Assembly (NCBI GenBank): GCA_030710605.1
Contig: CP092882.1
Span: 21,834,446-21,898,445 of the forward strand
DNA from: Cordylochernes scorpioides
Taxonomy: Eukaryota; Arthropoda; Arachnida; Pseudoscorpiones; Chernetidae
Direction of reading: 5' to 3'
DNA: 64,000 nt
Shown here: piece after piece, positions 10,669-20,721 of the stretch
Numbering within the stretch: position 1 is the stretch's first letter
Layout: every line of letters begins with the position of its first letter
Notes under the pieces: model-generated
Seen by the model: only the letters and a program-made list of their open reading frames with translations
Database searches by the model: none
Told to the model about the DNA's origin: nothing
Position numbers and translations under genes: made by a program

Positions 10669-10923
10669 TACAATAGAACCTCCTTGTAAAGGACACCTAA
10701 TTGCAGAGCCAAAGTGTCCTTTAGGGAGATGTGTCCTCTTACCATAGAGTTGCTAAATAGTAAAAATGGTAATTTTGCAAATGAAAACTGTCCTTTGTAG
10801 AGAGGCGTTCTCTTACCATAGAGTTGCTAAATAGTAAAAATGGCAATTTTGCAAATGAAAACTGTCTTTTGTAGAGATGTGTTCTCTAACGGGATGTCCG
10901 CTAAAGGGAGTTTCTACTGTATA
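10669..10923. mobile_element. Pogo-type MITE H with internal tandem duplication
   Basis: Left end ACAATAGAACCTCCTTGTAA, right end GGAGTTTCTACTGTATA. The internal block with AGAGTTGCTAAATAGTAAAA is present twice. The ends and TA flanks fit a non-autonomous pogo-like element. The bases 10924-11205 contain nothing I recognise. Confidence 0.65.
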
Positions 10924-11206
10924 TACAAGACCTCTAAGAAATATCAAGGCACCCATCCATCCCTATATCATATCTACTTGACAAAGCTATCACACTCCAA
11001 TCTCCAAACTGGGATTACGCTAGAAAATATTTGAGAAGGGACAACTCACTCTAGACTCTACCCTAGCATTACAAAAAGAGGTGCGCTTAAGGATACCAAT
11101 AGAACTATTATTATTATGCCCATAGTGTATTAACATGGGATGGAATAGTAACAAAATATTATAAACACAAAGTATTAGGATGATAAAGCACAATTTGAAT
11201 TATAGA

Positions 11207-11512
11207 TTTTTTTTTTTTGCTTATCCTTAGTACACGTGGTACAGGCCATGATAATCATGGTGGGTAGTGAGTGACTGCTTTTTACTGTAAGTGCACCACA
11301 TATCTACACATGTGAAAGCAGTTCGACTTTGCACTTACAAATGTGCCAGAGCCCCGTTTGGTTACTTGCACTCGCTGGTGGGGTTGGACTTTTGCAAGAA
11401 TCAGGGGCCATTGGAGCATTTTTTTTTAAACAGAAAAAATGGCAATGCGGGAATCGAACCCGGGTTGTAGTGGTCGAAAACCAAACGGTTTACCAGCCTT
11501 CCACCGACCCCC
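11207..11512 (-). mobile_element. tRNA-derived SINE, copy 6
   Basis: Minus-strand copy with poly(T) at 11207-11218, box B GGTTCGATTCC and head at the right. TTATAGATT on both sides is a likely target duplication. Confidence 0.9.
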
Positions 11513-11519
11513 TATTATA

Positions 11520-11850
11520 GATTATAATACAAGAAAATAAGACCTAATCCAAATAATTTATTAGTGTGTGACGTTTCGGCAACAGCATTGTCCCCATCAC
11601 CAGACAAAAGAATGAAATGAAATTTGTCTGATGATGGTGACAATGCTGTTGCCGAAACGTCACACACTAATAAATTATTTGGATTAGGTCTTATTTTCTT
11701 GTACAAAGTAAAAGAACTAAATCCAAATAAATAAATAGTGTGTGATATTTCGGTAACAACGCTGTTACTGAAAAGTCACACACTATTTATTTATTTGGAT
11801 TTGGTCTTATTACCTTGTGTTTATAATCTATAATCCAAATTGTGCCTTAT
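11520..11850. repeat. Hairpin repeat family F, double copy
   Basis: Two adjacent palindromes. The first (11520-11702) has arms ending GTGTGTGACGTTTCGGCAAC and its complement; on the plus strand at 11628 it reads CTGATGATGGTGACAATGCT then GTTGCCGAAACGTC. The second (11710-11850) uses the AAATAAATAGTGTGTGATAT arm. Hammerhead-like CUGAUGA, hairpin and GAAAC-GUC parts are present, with one extra U after CUGAUGA. Confidence 0.75.
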
Positions 11851-12024
11851 CTAAAAATATAATGAATAATAGAGGAGAGAAGGAAATAAACATAAGAAAA
11901 AGAAACTTTGCATACATTCAATCCTTGGTTCTAAAAAAAAAACTATGGAAATTATCTCAACAGAAAAGAAGAATGAACCTTACAATAAGTCCCAGAAAGA
12001 AATAGAAGCCATGGAAACCATTGA

Positions 12025-12294
12025 TTGTTGAAACGATGTAGGGAGCTGGCTTGTGAAGACGAGGAAGGTGGAACACCGGACATGGAGCACAGGGATACGA
12101 CGACCATAGAAGAGATCCAGGAGAACGACCTAGAGCAGATTACAGGAGACCTGACAGACAAGAATGGATCAAGGCCAAGGGACCTTTATATCGAGGAACC
12201 ACCAGGAGAGGCCATAGAAAGACTGCTGGAGAGCTGCAGGACATCAGGGGACCATATCTGTGAGGGCCACAGCACTGACCAGGAGTCAAGATAG
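12025..12294 (+). other. Unidentified 89-codon open frame
   Basis: The frame is rich in Glu, Asp and Arg (EIQENDLEQITGDLTDKNGS, then PPGEAIERLLESC) and has a less AT-biased composition than its surroundings. It resembles no family I can name. It lies upstream of a LINE-like 3' tail (12440-12560), so it may be a scrap of a LINE ORF. A host exon cannot be excluded. Confidence 0.25.
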
Positions 12295-12439
12295 AAAATG
12301 TAAATATCTTTGTTTACTTTTAGTTATTATTATTTCAATGTTGTAAATATGTAAATAAACTGACCACTCGTTACACTTTTGAGAGAAAAACTTTAAGCCT
12401 TTTTAAAAATAAAGTTATTATTATTAATTGTTAGTATGT

Positions 12440-12560
12440 ACAGTAAATTGGGAGAGGCTGCTGCTTATCATAAAACAGCTCGAGGAGCATGAACTGTAAT
12501 CATGTAACTTCATGTTATCTTTACACAAGGGGATAAGAAACAACAACATACAGCAAATAT
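12440..12560 (+). repeat. LINE-like 3' tail, copy 1
   Basis: GAGAGGCTGCTGCTTATCAT ... GCTCGAGGAGCATGAACT ... ACAAGGGGATAAGAAACAAC matches 16498-16600. The ending GGGGATAAGAAACAACAAC is the form of a non-LTR retrotransposon 3' end with an ACA-repeat tail. Confidence 0.55.
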
Positions 12561-12570
12561 ACATATACAG

Positions 12571-12896
12571 TGGGAGTCAGTGGAAGGATGGTCTAAACCA
12601 TTGGTTTTCGACCACTACGACCCGGGTTCAATTCCCGCATTGGACACTTTATTTCTGATTAAAAAAAAAAAAAAAAATTCTCCAATGGCCCTCGATTCTT
12701 GCAAAAGTCCAACCACACCAGCAAGTGCAAGTAACCAAATGGGGCTCTGGCATATTTGTAAGGGCAAAGCCGAACTGCTTTTCACATGTGTAGACATGGG
12801 GTGCACTTTCAGTAAAAACAGTCGCCTACTTCTACCCACCATGATTATCATGGCCTGTACCACGTGTACGTGTACTAGGGATAAGCAAAAAAAAAA
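12571..12896 (+). mobile_element. tRNA-derived SINE, copy 7
   Basis: Plus-strand copy with box B GGTTCAATTCC and a long A-run. ATACATATACAG is duplicated at 12559-12570 and 12896-12907. The second copy overlaps the first bases of the MITE at 12903, so the SINE inserted at the MITE boundary. Confidence 0.92.
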
Positions 12897-12902
12897 TACA
12901 TA

Positions 12903-13081
12903 TACAGTAGAATCTCCCTGTAAAGGACACCTAATTGCAGAGTCAAAGTGTTCTTTGTAGAGAGGTGTCCTCTTACCAGAGAGTTGCTAAACTGTAAAAA
13001 TGGTAATTTTGCAAATGAAAACTGTCCTTTGTAGAGAGGTGTCCTCTAGTGTGAGTGTCCTATCATGTAGGTTCTACTGTA
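12903..13081. mobile_element. Pogo-type MITE H, complete copy
   Basis: Starts ACAGTAGAATCTCCCTGTAA and ends ATGTAGGTTCTACTGT, giving imperfect terminal inverted repeats with TA flanks. The internal block AGAGTTGCTAAACTGTAAAA matches the copy at 10669. The bases 13082-13384 show no recognised feature. Confidence 0.72.
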
Positions 13082-13384
13082 GCACCGGCTGTCACACAGG
13101 ATAATCAGAACTAAATCAAGATTTAGGAAGAGGGTCTTGTCCGAGATATTCGTACTTTGGAAACATAATGAGAGAAAATGGTCTAGAAAAGATGTTGAGA
13201 AAAAAATGAAGGAAAAGAGGAAGATCTGCAATGAACTGGATAGAAGAGGACAAGAAAACTACTGGAAGGTCACTAGATCAACTGCGTGTGATGGCCACTA
13301 ACTGATCAAATTGAAGAACATTTGTCCATATAGTCATAGTTTCTGTTTTGTCTGAAAGCTCAAGCTGTTTTTAATAAAGAAACT

Positions 13385-13765
13385 TATTTGAGAAACTCTA
13401 CCTTTGCCGATCCCAAGCCTGTATGAAAAAGGAGGAGTGGGAGCAGTAACAAGCTTGCTAAATAAACCTGGGCTCAGCTGGCCCGGCTGATAGTACCCTG
13501 TAAGGGCTTCTAATCCTGGGATACAGGATGAGCAGTGTTTGTACTCCATGTTAGGAGCGGTTGCACATGGCATCTGTTCCTCATGTCAAAGGCAGCCATT
13601 TCTTTTGGAGCTAAGTCGGCCTGCCACTGAGTAGTGCTCCCAGTCTTAATAACAAAGGCAGATGCATTCTACTTCACCCAGTCAAGATGGTTGTCAAATC
13701 TCAAGCTTTATAAGCTTGATACCCTAATATGATTGAGTGGAGATAAGAAAGAAGAAGAAGACTAA
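13385..13765 (-). repeat. Dispersed repeat R, copy 3
   Basis: Full-length minus-strand copy; the end CCCTAATATGATTGAGTGGA then GATAAGAAAGAAGAAGAAG at 13720-13760 corresponds to the start of copy 1. Confidence 0.8.
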
Positions 13766-13789
13766 TTATAAAAAGGTTTTTGATTTTCT

Positions 13790-14060
13790 TATTGTTTGCG
13801 GAAGAGCATTGCTCGATGTCTATATTTAAGTGTAATGCTAAAAGCTTATGTCCATAGTTTTCTTAAATACCATTTCTAAGATTCCACCCTTCACTGTAGC
13901 ATATATAAGCAGAATGATCCAATACAATATTAGAGCTCTAAAGAAGAGGTTTGGTAGATTAAATTGGCGAAACCGCTGGTATGGTTCACCACTGATGAGC
14001 CAAGCCCTGCCAATATTATTTCATCGCAGTAAGGACAGTAGAAGTTTGATATAGGTATGA
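13790..14060 (+). repeat. Fold-back family G unit
   Basis: Carries GCGGAAGAGCATTGCTCGAT, AGCTTATGTCCATAGTTTTC, ATTGGCGAAACCGCTGG, CACCACTGATGAGCC and GCAGTAAGGACAGTAGAA in the order of the units at 56620-57780. It is a single diverged copy without the tandem array. Confidence 0.7.
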
Positions 14061-14183
14061 AAGAAACATTCACGTCTAAATATTTCATTTGCTAATTATC
14101 ATAAAATGGAACGAAAGAAAAAGAATAACAAGATGATATGGTGTAAATTGGTTTATAGATGGTAACAGTGCTGTTATCTTCTT

Positions 14184-14353
14184 CTTCCAATCTCCACTCA
14201 ATCATATTAGCCTGTAGAGTGTGACAACCATCATGACTGGGTGAAGTAGAATGCACCTGCCTTTGTCATTAAGACTAGGAATACTACTCAGTAGCAAGCC
14301 GACTTAGCTCCAATATAAAATGGCCATCTCTGACATGAGGAACAGACACTCAC
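14184..14353 (+). repeat. Dispersed repeat R, truncated copy 4
   Basis: Starts CTTCTTCCAATCTCCACTCA and stops after GAGGAACAGACACTCAC, where a MITE H scrap begins (14360-14505: AACTCTCTGGTAAGAGGACA and TTTACAGAGAGGTAATTCTA). Confidence 0.65.
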
Positions 14354-14578
14354 AAAAGAGTATAGTTATGAGGAACAGTTTTCATTACCAAAATTAGCAT
14401 TTTCAATAACTATCAACTCTCTGGTAAGAGGACACCTCTCTAAAGAACACTCTTGCTCTGAAACTAGATGTTGTCCTTTACAGAGAGGTAATTCTACTGT
14501 TGTTATTGCTAGTGTACATCAAGTCAGGTTCGCTTTTGGTGACTATGACAAATATTCTCCGATTTGATCTGTGTTAGT

Positions 14579-14881
14579 TATTTTTTATTATCCCCAGTAC
14601 ACGTGGTACAGGCAATGATAATCATGGTGGGTAGAAGTTGACGACTGCTTTTACTGTAAGTGCACCACATGTCTACACATGTGAAAAGCAGTTTGACTTT
14701 GCACTTAAAAATGTGCCAGATCCCCGTTTGGTTACTTGCACTCACTGGTGGGGTTGAACTTTTGCAAGAATCGGGGGCCATTGGAGCATTTATTTTTTAA
14801 CAGAAGTGCCCAATGCGGGAATCGAACCCGGGTCATAGTGGACGAAAACCAATGGTTTAGACCATCCTTCCACCGACCCCC
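14579..14881 (-). mobile_element. tRNA-derived SINE, copy 8
   Basis: Minus-strand copy with box B GGTTCGATTCC and an intact head at 14860-14881. GTTAGT lies on both sides, a weak trace of a target duplication. Confidence 0.9.
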
Positions 14882-15017
14882 TGACCTGTTAGTGACCATC
14901 ACTAGCAGTTCATCTAGTGACCTTCCAGTAGTTTTCTTGACCTCTTCTAGCCAACTCATTGCAGGTCTTCTTCTCTTCCTTCAATTTTTCCCAACATCAA
15001 CATCTATTCTATACCAT

Positions 15018-15225
15018 TTAGGAGCAGCTGCACATGGCGTCTGTTCCTCATGTCAGAGGCGGCCATTTCTTTTGGAGCTAAGTCAGCCTGCCACTGAGTA
15101 GTGCTCCCAGTCTTAATGACAAAGGCAGACGCATTTTACTTCACCTAGTCATGATGGTTGTCAAACAGACACCATCAAGGGTCTTGATACCCTAATATGA
15201 TTGAGTGGAGATATGAAAGAAGAAG
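15018..15225 (-). repeat. Dispersed repeat R, copy 5
   Basis: Minus-strand partial copy from TTAGGAGCAGCTGCACATGG to CTAATATGATTGAGTGGAGA. The stretch 15226-15536 that follows is probably the 3' UTR side of the SARS2 gene. Confidence 0.7.
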
Positions 15226-15536
15226 AAGAAGCCTTCTTGTTGTGGTTTGAGTCAATCAATACTCTTATATTCTGTCTTAACTGTGGCTTCCTGTTCTGTA
15301 TAAATTCTTTAATCAGGACAATTAGGTGTTCTAGTATTCCCATAAAACTTAATATTGTCCATAGTTTGTGTGATTTATACAATCAAAAGCTTTTCTAGAG
15401 TTAATAAAACATAAATATATGTTTTCTTTATTTCTTTATGAATTACCTGTATTATATACAAGGTAAAACCCACATGAGATTAGTCAATTCATATTTAAAA
15501 AAGACATATATAATGATAAAACACACAAAGATATTT

Positions 15537-16029
15537 TTACAAGTATTTCATGAGGATCCACTGGTTTTTTTGAAAGTCTTTCTTGTTCAGTGGAATGGTT
15601 TGTTGTCCTTGGAGATAAGGCCATAGAGGTTTAGGCAGGGAGATGGTGTGGTTGGCATTTTGGTGGGTTTCAACTAGGGATATGAGCATTCTGGGGATGG
15701 CACAGGCCGTGCCATTCACTGTATGGATAAACCTTTCTGAACCATCCTCCTCCTTGTACCTGATGTTCAGTCTCTGGCTCTGGTAGTCCGTACAGTTAGA
15801 GGTGCTGGAAATCTCTCCGTACTTCTCCATGCCTGGCATCCAGGCCTCTATGTCGTACTTGCGGTACGTGGCGTTGTTGAAGTCGCTGGGAGGCATGTCC
15901 AGGATCTGGAAGTGGAGGCCTAGGCTGCTGAACAGCTCCATCTGGAGTTCTACAAATTCCTCCAGGAGGGAGTCGCTCTGGTGCGCCGCGCAGGCGGCGA
16001 ACATCTCCACCTTGTAGAACTGCTTCACC
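15537..16029 (-). CDS. SARS2: Mitochondrial seryl-tRNA synthetase, last exon
   Basis: This exon encodes the C-terminal catalytic part of a class II seryl-tRNA synthetase of the mitochondrial type, which charges mitochondrial tRNA-Ser with serine in the matrix. Visible in order: motif 2 tail (VKQFYKVEMF), LGLHFQILDMP, YRKYDIEAWMPG, the SNCTDYQSQRLNIRY segment, and motif 3 (TVNGTACAIPRMLISLVETH) with its ATP-binding Arg. The stop TAA is at 15537-15539. The 5' boundary is set by a TGGTGCAG acceptor at 16030. The first exon base completes an Arg codon split AG|G with the upstream exon at 18420, which fixes the phase. All core motifs are intact, so the gene is probably functional. TTTATT near 15427 could be the complement of a polyadenylation signal. 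Confidence 0.93.
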
Positions 16030-16439
16030 CTGCACCACAGTGCTGTTGTAAACCTATGGGTTTCATTCTCCTGAAAATGGCACAACCCATAGTAAATATT
16101 CATAACCTTCGGCAGAGCTGACTGCTACAGGGCATGACTCCAGGTGGTGGATAGGGGAATGACCTTCAGATATGAAGGCCAACTGCGAAACAAGCAGAAT
16201 AACTCTGACGAATAAGCAGTCGTGGACCAACAGCAGCATTGTTAGAAGAAGAGAGAGATCTTTTTAAACTGACCCGGTTGATGCACCTCAGCAAAGATCC
16301 CTCTCCAGGGATACAGAGGAGCTGCGTCTCTACTCATGTTAGAGTCCATGTTAGAGTCGGCCACAAAGGCATCTGCTTCCATGTTAGGAACGGCCTCAAA
16401 TTACAGGCAAAGTCAGACTTTCACCAAGGTGTGCCTGGA

Positions 16440-16600
16440 TCATGGTGCCATGATCAAAGAAAGCTGCACCCCTACACCCCATTCCAACAGGACCTTTGAG
16501 AGAGGCTGCTGCTTATCAACAGACAGCTCAAGGAGCATGAACTCATGGAATTTGTGTAATCTTTGCACAAGGGGGGATAAGAAACAACAACAACAAATAT
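16440..16600 (+). repeat. LINE-like 3' tail, copy 2
   Basis: Matches 12440-12560: AGAGGCTGCTGCTTATCAAC ... GGAGCATGAACTCATGG ... AAGGGGGGATAAGAAACAAC with an ACA repeat. It lies in the SARS2 intron. The interval 16030-16439 of that intron holds nothing else recognised. Confidence 0.55.
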
Positions 16601-16737
16601 TCATAAGCCATTAGCACACCCTCTACAGTAGAAAGCCCTCATTAATAATAATACTCATTGCAGGAGAGTATAAGCCCCAATTATATCAGTAGTACCAAAC
16701 TTTTTTTCTCCATCTAAAATTACTTACTTGGAGTTTG

Positions 16738-16845
16738 ATATAAGGCACAATTTGGATTATAGATTAGAACTACAAGGTAATAAGACCAAATATAAATAAA
16801 TAAATAATGTGCTATTTAGATTTGGTCTTATTACCTTGTAGAGGT
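16738..16845. repeat. Hairpin repeat family F, short copy
   Basis: GCACAATTTGGATTATAGAT, then ACAAGGTAATAAGACCAAAT and its complement, form a hairpin without the ribozyme-like centre. A related relic is at 17790-17885. Confidence 0.6.
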
Positions 16846-16849
16846 ACCA

Positions 16850-17180
16850 AGCTCGGATGAAAAAGGAGGAGGGAGAGCAGTAATAAGCTCACTAAAAAAC
16901 CTGGGCTCAGCTGGCCCGGCTGATAGTTCCCTGTAAGGGCTCCTAATCCAGGGATACAGGATGAGCAGTGTTTGTACTCCATGTTAGGAGCAGCTGCACA
17001 TGGCGTCTGTTCCTCATGTCAGAGGCGGCCATTTCTTTTGGAGCTAAGTCGGCCTGCCACTGAGTAGTGCTCCCAGTCTTAATGACAAAGGCAGACACAT
17101 TCTACTTCACTCAGTCATGATGGTTGTCAAACAGACACTATCAAAGGTCACAACTTTATATCCTAATATGATTTAGTGGA
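16850..17180 (-). repeat. Dispersed repeat R, copy 6
   Basis: Full-length minus-strand copy inside the SARS2 intron, from GGATGAAAAAGGAGGAGGGA to CCTAATATGATTTAGTGGAG. Confidence 0.8.
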
Positions 17181-17189
17181 GATAATGAT

Positions 17190-17398
17190 AAAGCACAATT
17201 TGGATTATAGATTATAATAAAAGAAAATAAGACCTAATCCAAATAATTTATTAGTGTGTGACGTTTCGGCAACAACATTGTCATCATCATCATCTTGATT
17301 TTTATTCTTTTGTCTGATGATGGTGACAATGTTGTTGCCGAAACGTCACACACTAATAAATTATTTGGATTAGGTCTTATTTTATTTTATTAGTGGAG
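17190..17398. repeat. Hairpin repeat family F, well-preserved copy
   Basis: Arms TTAGTGTGTGACGTTTCGGC and complement. On the plus strand, 17314 onward reads CTGATGATGGTGACAATGTT then GTTGCCGAAACGTC. The copy is inserted into or beside repeat R, whose GATAAGAAAGAAGAAGAAG end resumes at 17398. Confidence 0.72.
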
Positions 17399-17650
17399 AT
17401 AAGAAAGAAGAAGAAGACTAAAAAAACCTGGGTTTAGCTGGTACTGCTGATAATACAGGCAAGTGCTCCTGATTCAGGGATGATTTGTACTCCAAGTTAG
17501 AAGTAACAGCATCTGATATTTGTTGCTCATATCAGAGGCAGCCATTTTATATGGGAGCTAAGTTGGCCTGCTACTGAGGAGTGCTTCCAGTCTTGGCGAT
17601 TGAAGTATTTTACTTTCTTCAATAATGATGATTATCAACATAATATTTGG
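17395..17650 (-). repeat. Dispersed repeat R, diverged copy 7
   Basis: Blocks such as CTAAGTTGGCCTGCTACTGA and AGTGCTTCCAGTCTTGG are diverged forms of the repeat R core. The next 17690-17985 is a MITE H relic (AGAGGACGCCTCTCTCTAAA) interrupted by a family F hairpin at 17790-17885. Confidence 0.55.
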
Positions 17651-18000
17651 TTGAAATTAAGATGAGAAAATATAATCTGTAAACCATAATTGTCACAGCA
17701 CAACTCCCATGAGAGAACACTCCCGGTTGAATATACCTCTCTCTAAAGGACAGTTTTCACCACCAAAATTACCATTTTTCACTGATATATATATAAGGCA
17801 CAATTTAGATTATAGATGAGAACTACAAGGTAATAAGATAAATTAGATGCTATTTATTTATTTTGGTCTTATATTACCTTGTAGTACCATTTTTACTATT
17901 CAGTAACTCTCCGGCAAGAGGACGCCTCTCTCTAAATGACAGTTCTGCAACTAGGTATTGCCATTTAGGGAAATAGGTAGTTCTAGTGTAGCTCCACAGT

Positions 18001-18312
18001 TTTTTTTTTTATTATTCCTAATACACCTGGTAGAGGCCATGATAATCATGGTGGGTAGAAGTTGGCGACTGGTTTTACTGTAAGTGCACCACATGTCTAC
18101 ACACGTGAAAAGCAGTTCGACTTTTGCACTTACAAATTTACCAAAGCCCCATTTGGTTACTTGCACTCACTGGTAGGGTTGGACTTTTTCAAGAATCAGG
18201 AGTCCATTGGGGCATTTTTTTTTTTAATTGTAAAAAAGTGCCCAATATGGGATTTGATCCCAGGTCGTAGCGGTCGAAAACCAACGGCTTAGACTACCCT
18301 TCCACCGACCCT
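18001..18312 (-). mobile_element. tRNA-derived SINE, copy 9
   Basis: Minus-strand copy in the SARS2 intron, box B diverged (GGATCAAATCC). AGCTCCACA flanks both ends, a likely target duplication. Confidence 0.9.
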
Positions 18313-18419
18313 CTAAGCTCCACAATAAAGCCACAGGGTTGAGGAACAAAGTGGAGGTATTGAGAGAAATCCACACACACATAACATTAGTGTCTGTACA
18401 GCTCTGAATGGTGACAAAC

Positions 18420-18613
18420 CTGTAGAGATTCTGTCCCTGCTTCCCCTCAGCTTCCTCCTGCCGGAAACACCTGCTACATGCCACCAGCCTGCGCGGTAGA
18501 GAATCCTCCGGGAGTACGCTGCCGGCCAGGTACGCAGCAAGTGCCATCTCTGAGGTGCCTGAGAGACAATACTGCTGTCCATCTCCGGGCCACTCTGGAC
18601 TCAGCTTATATAC
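18420..18613 (-). CDS. SARS2: Mitochondrial seryl-tRNA synthetase, penultimate exon
   Basis: A 194-nt exon in frame with the last exon. It encodes VYKLSPEW, then LSGTSEMALAAYLAG (the synthetase segment normally written as LxGTxExxLxxY, which binds the seryl-adenylate), then LPRRLVACSRCFRQE and NLYR, the start of motif 2. The acceptor is TTTGTGTTTCCAG just above 18613 and the donor is CTACAG|GTTTGT at 18420/18419. The exon ends with AG of a split Arg codon completed at 16029. No upstream SARS2 exon is recognised in the rest of the window, so the upstream intron is very long or earlier exons are outside. Confidence 0.9.
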
Positions 18614-18759
18614 CTGGAAACACAAACCTGAGATTAACACAAAAGGATAAAAATATTTATACATCTTATTAGGAATTGGTGGAACACAAAACAATATTTT
18701 TGACCAAAATATTTAGTATCATCCATTACACAGATAGCTCCAGCTATAGCCTTGTTATA

Positions 18760-18930
18760 ACAGCAACTTGTATTTTGCCAAAGAATCAGCGTCAAATACT
18801 GACATTTGTTCTTTCCTTTGGCTCAGATTTCTGGCATCCTTTGCCAATTCATCTGCCATTTCATTACCCCCCATCCCAACATGGGCAGGAATCCATTGTA
18901 GAATGCAGTATTCTCCAATGGTTCCAGTTG
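18760..18930 (-). pseudogene. LINE RNase H domain remnant
   Basis: On the minus strand the frame reads CILQWIPAHVGMGGNEMADE then LAKDARN, the classic RNase H C-terminal motif (QWIPxHVGxxGNExAD) of non-LTR retrotransposons, with its catalytic-region His and Asp. A stop follows shortly (KYKLLL*). No flanking RT is visible. Confidence 0.75.
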
Positions 18931-19106
18931 GGTAAGCAATGAGTATATTTCTGCTTGATTTTAGTATTGCCTTTCTAACTCTGTTAGTGCATTATCTATA
19001 TGAATGTTTCAAATATAAGCTTCTTTTGTTTCTATATTAATTTACAATTGTTTTACTTTGAAAGTTTTTATTATTCTCTGAATAAAATCTGTTTAGCCTG
19101 CAAGCC

Positions 19107-19190
19107 ATGCTAGGTCTCTACATGTGCCATAAACGAAATAAATTTGTGGTTCGCAGCAACTACCACTGGCGACTCCAATTTTTGGATATG
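19107..19190 (-). repeat. Fragment related to the 25.4/32.2-kb LTR
   Basis: GGTCTCTACATGTGCCATAA, then AATTTGTGGTTCGCAGC and CACTGGCGACTCC, is the inverted and diverged counterpart of 25545-25625 in the long LTR. The bases 19191-19641 up to the Copia element contain nothing I can identify. Confidence 0.55.
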
Positions 19191-19641
19191 TAGAGATTGG
19201 GAAAGAGTTAAAAATCCTCAACTATTTATAACAATCAAACGCCCAAATATAATTGGAAGGCAAACCTCAAATTTGTTATTATACTCCCCACCAAACTACT
19301 GAATCGATCATCAAGATATTTCATATATTAGACATTTGGTGATATGAGCATTGATATAGGAGTCGAGGTTACCAATAGAGTCAAATAATTTATTTAACAA
19401 AAGGATATATAAATAACTAAAAAAATCGAACACTCTTTTTGGCATTTTGAATATATTATTGGGGCAGCACTTGGCTAATAAATAATTTTGGGTTGTTCAT
19501 ATTTTGCTCTTTTTTTTTAAGAAACAAAAATCATTCAGCTAAATAGACATGCCCAAATGGTTGCAATGCATCTCGATAACACAAGGGTAAAAATAGTTCA
19601 TTGCTATATATAGTCAACAATCGAGATATATTCTTCATTAT

Positions 19642-19831
19642 TGTTGTGTTTTAACTTTAAAAGCACACAAAAAATATAATAAACTTGAATTTGTTTATTC
19701 AAGTATCAAAAACAAAGCTTTACATATAGAACAAATAATAATGAAGAAGAAACATTTTAGGAAAAGCAAAAACAAAACAAAAGTACTGGTCAAAAAGAAA
19801 CATTTAAAATCACAGATTAATATCTTCAACA
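19642..19831 (-). repeat. Copia 3' LTR
   Basis: 190 bp with TG...CA ends. It differs from the other LTR by three small indels and almost no substitutions, so the insertion is fairly recent despite its broken frames. Confidence 0.95.
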
Positions 19832-20005
19832 CTTCCCCTTAATCAGATTTCAAATGTCCCTCATACCCAGTAGATATCTCAGCATTTGGAAACGCGGCTT
19901 AGGGAGCCCTTTGGTCATAATGTCAGCAACTTGATCTTTTCCAGAAATATGTTCTACATTGAAAATACCTTCTTGATACTTTTCTCTCACAAAATAGTGT
20001 CTTAC

Positions 20006-20721
20006 TTATATATGTTTGGTTCTCTTATGAAATTCAGGATTTTTGATCAATTTAATTGTACTTGCATTATCAACTTTTATAATTGGTTGTTCTTTTAGTG
20101 GAGAAATTTCACTGAAAAGTCTATTTAACCAAATGACTTCCTTTGCTGTATTGCTTGCTGCCACGAGTTCGGCCTCAGTTGTTGACAAAGATACTGATCT
20201 TTGTTTTTGGCTAAGCCAAGAAATAGAACCACCAGCCAGTTTACACACAACTCCACTGGTAGATCTTCTAGTTTCTGGGTCTCCAGCAAAATCTGCATCA
20301 CTGAAAGATTCCAAAACTCCACTTTATGACCCTTTTGGTACATAATTCCATATTCAGTTGTTCCTACAAGATATTTGAAGATTCGTTTAACTGCTTCCCA
20401 GTCATATTTTGTTGGTGCTGCAAGTTTTTGAGAAACTTTATTCAGTGCAAAAGTGATATCGGGTCTTGTTAAGCAGCTCAGATGCATCAGACTACCAATC
20501 GCTTCACGAAAGGGAACATTTTCTAAAATCTCTGCTTCCCCAGGAACAGTAGAATTATCAGTTGGTGTTCCCACTTTATTCACTTGAGACATATTGAATT
20601 TCTCAAGAATTCTTTTTATATATGCCTTTTGATTTATAAAGATTGACCCATCCGGTTGCCGCTCTATCTCAATTCCCAAAAAGTAATTTAATGGTTCACT
20701 TGTGATCTTAAATGAAAACAT
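20006..20721 (-). pseudogene. Copia RNase H region
   Basis: Shows SFSDADFAGDPETRRSTSG and STTEAELVAASNTAKEVIWL, the Copia RNase H signature, preceded by YFLGIEIERQ and ACLTRPDI-type connection motifs (HLSCLTRPDITFALNKVSQ). One frameshift lies between about 20290 and 20340, where the frame switches. Confidence 0.9.

Noticed and set aside
12580-12960. 126-codon open frame across a SINE
   Set aside because: It runs through the tRNA-like head, body and poly(A) of SINE copy 7, and similar peptides appear in other copies on either strand. It is repeat sequence by chance open.
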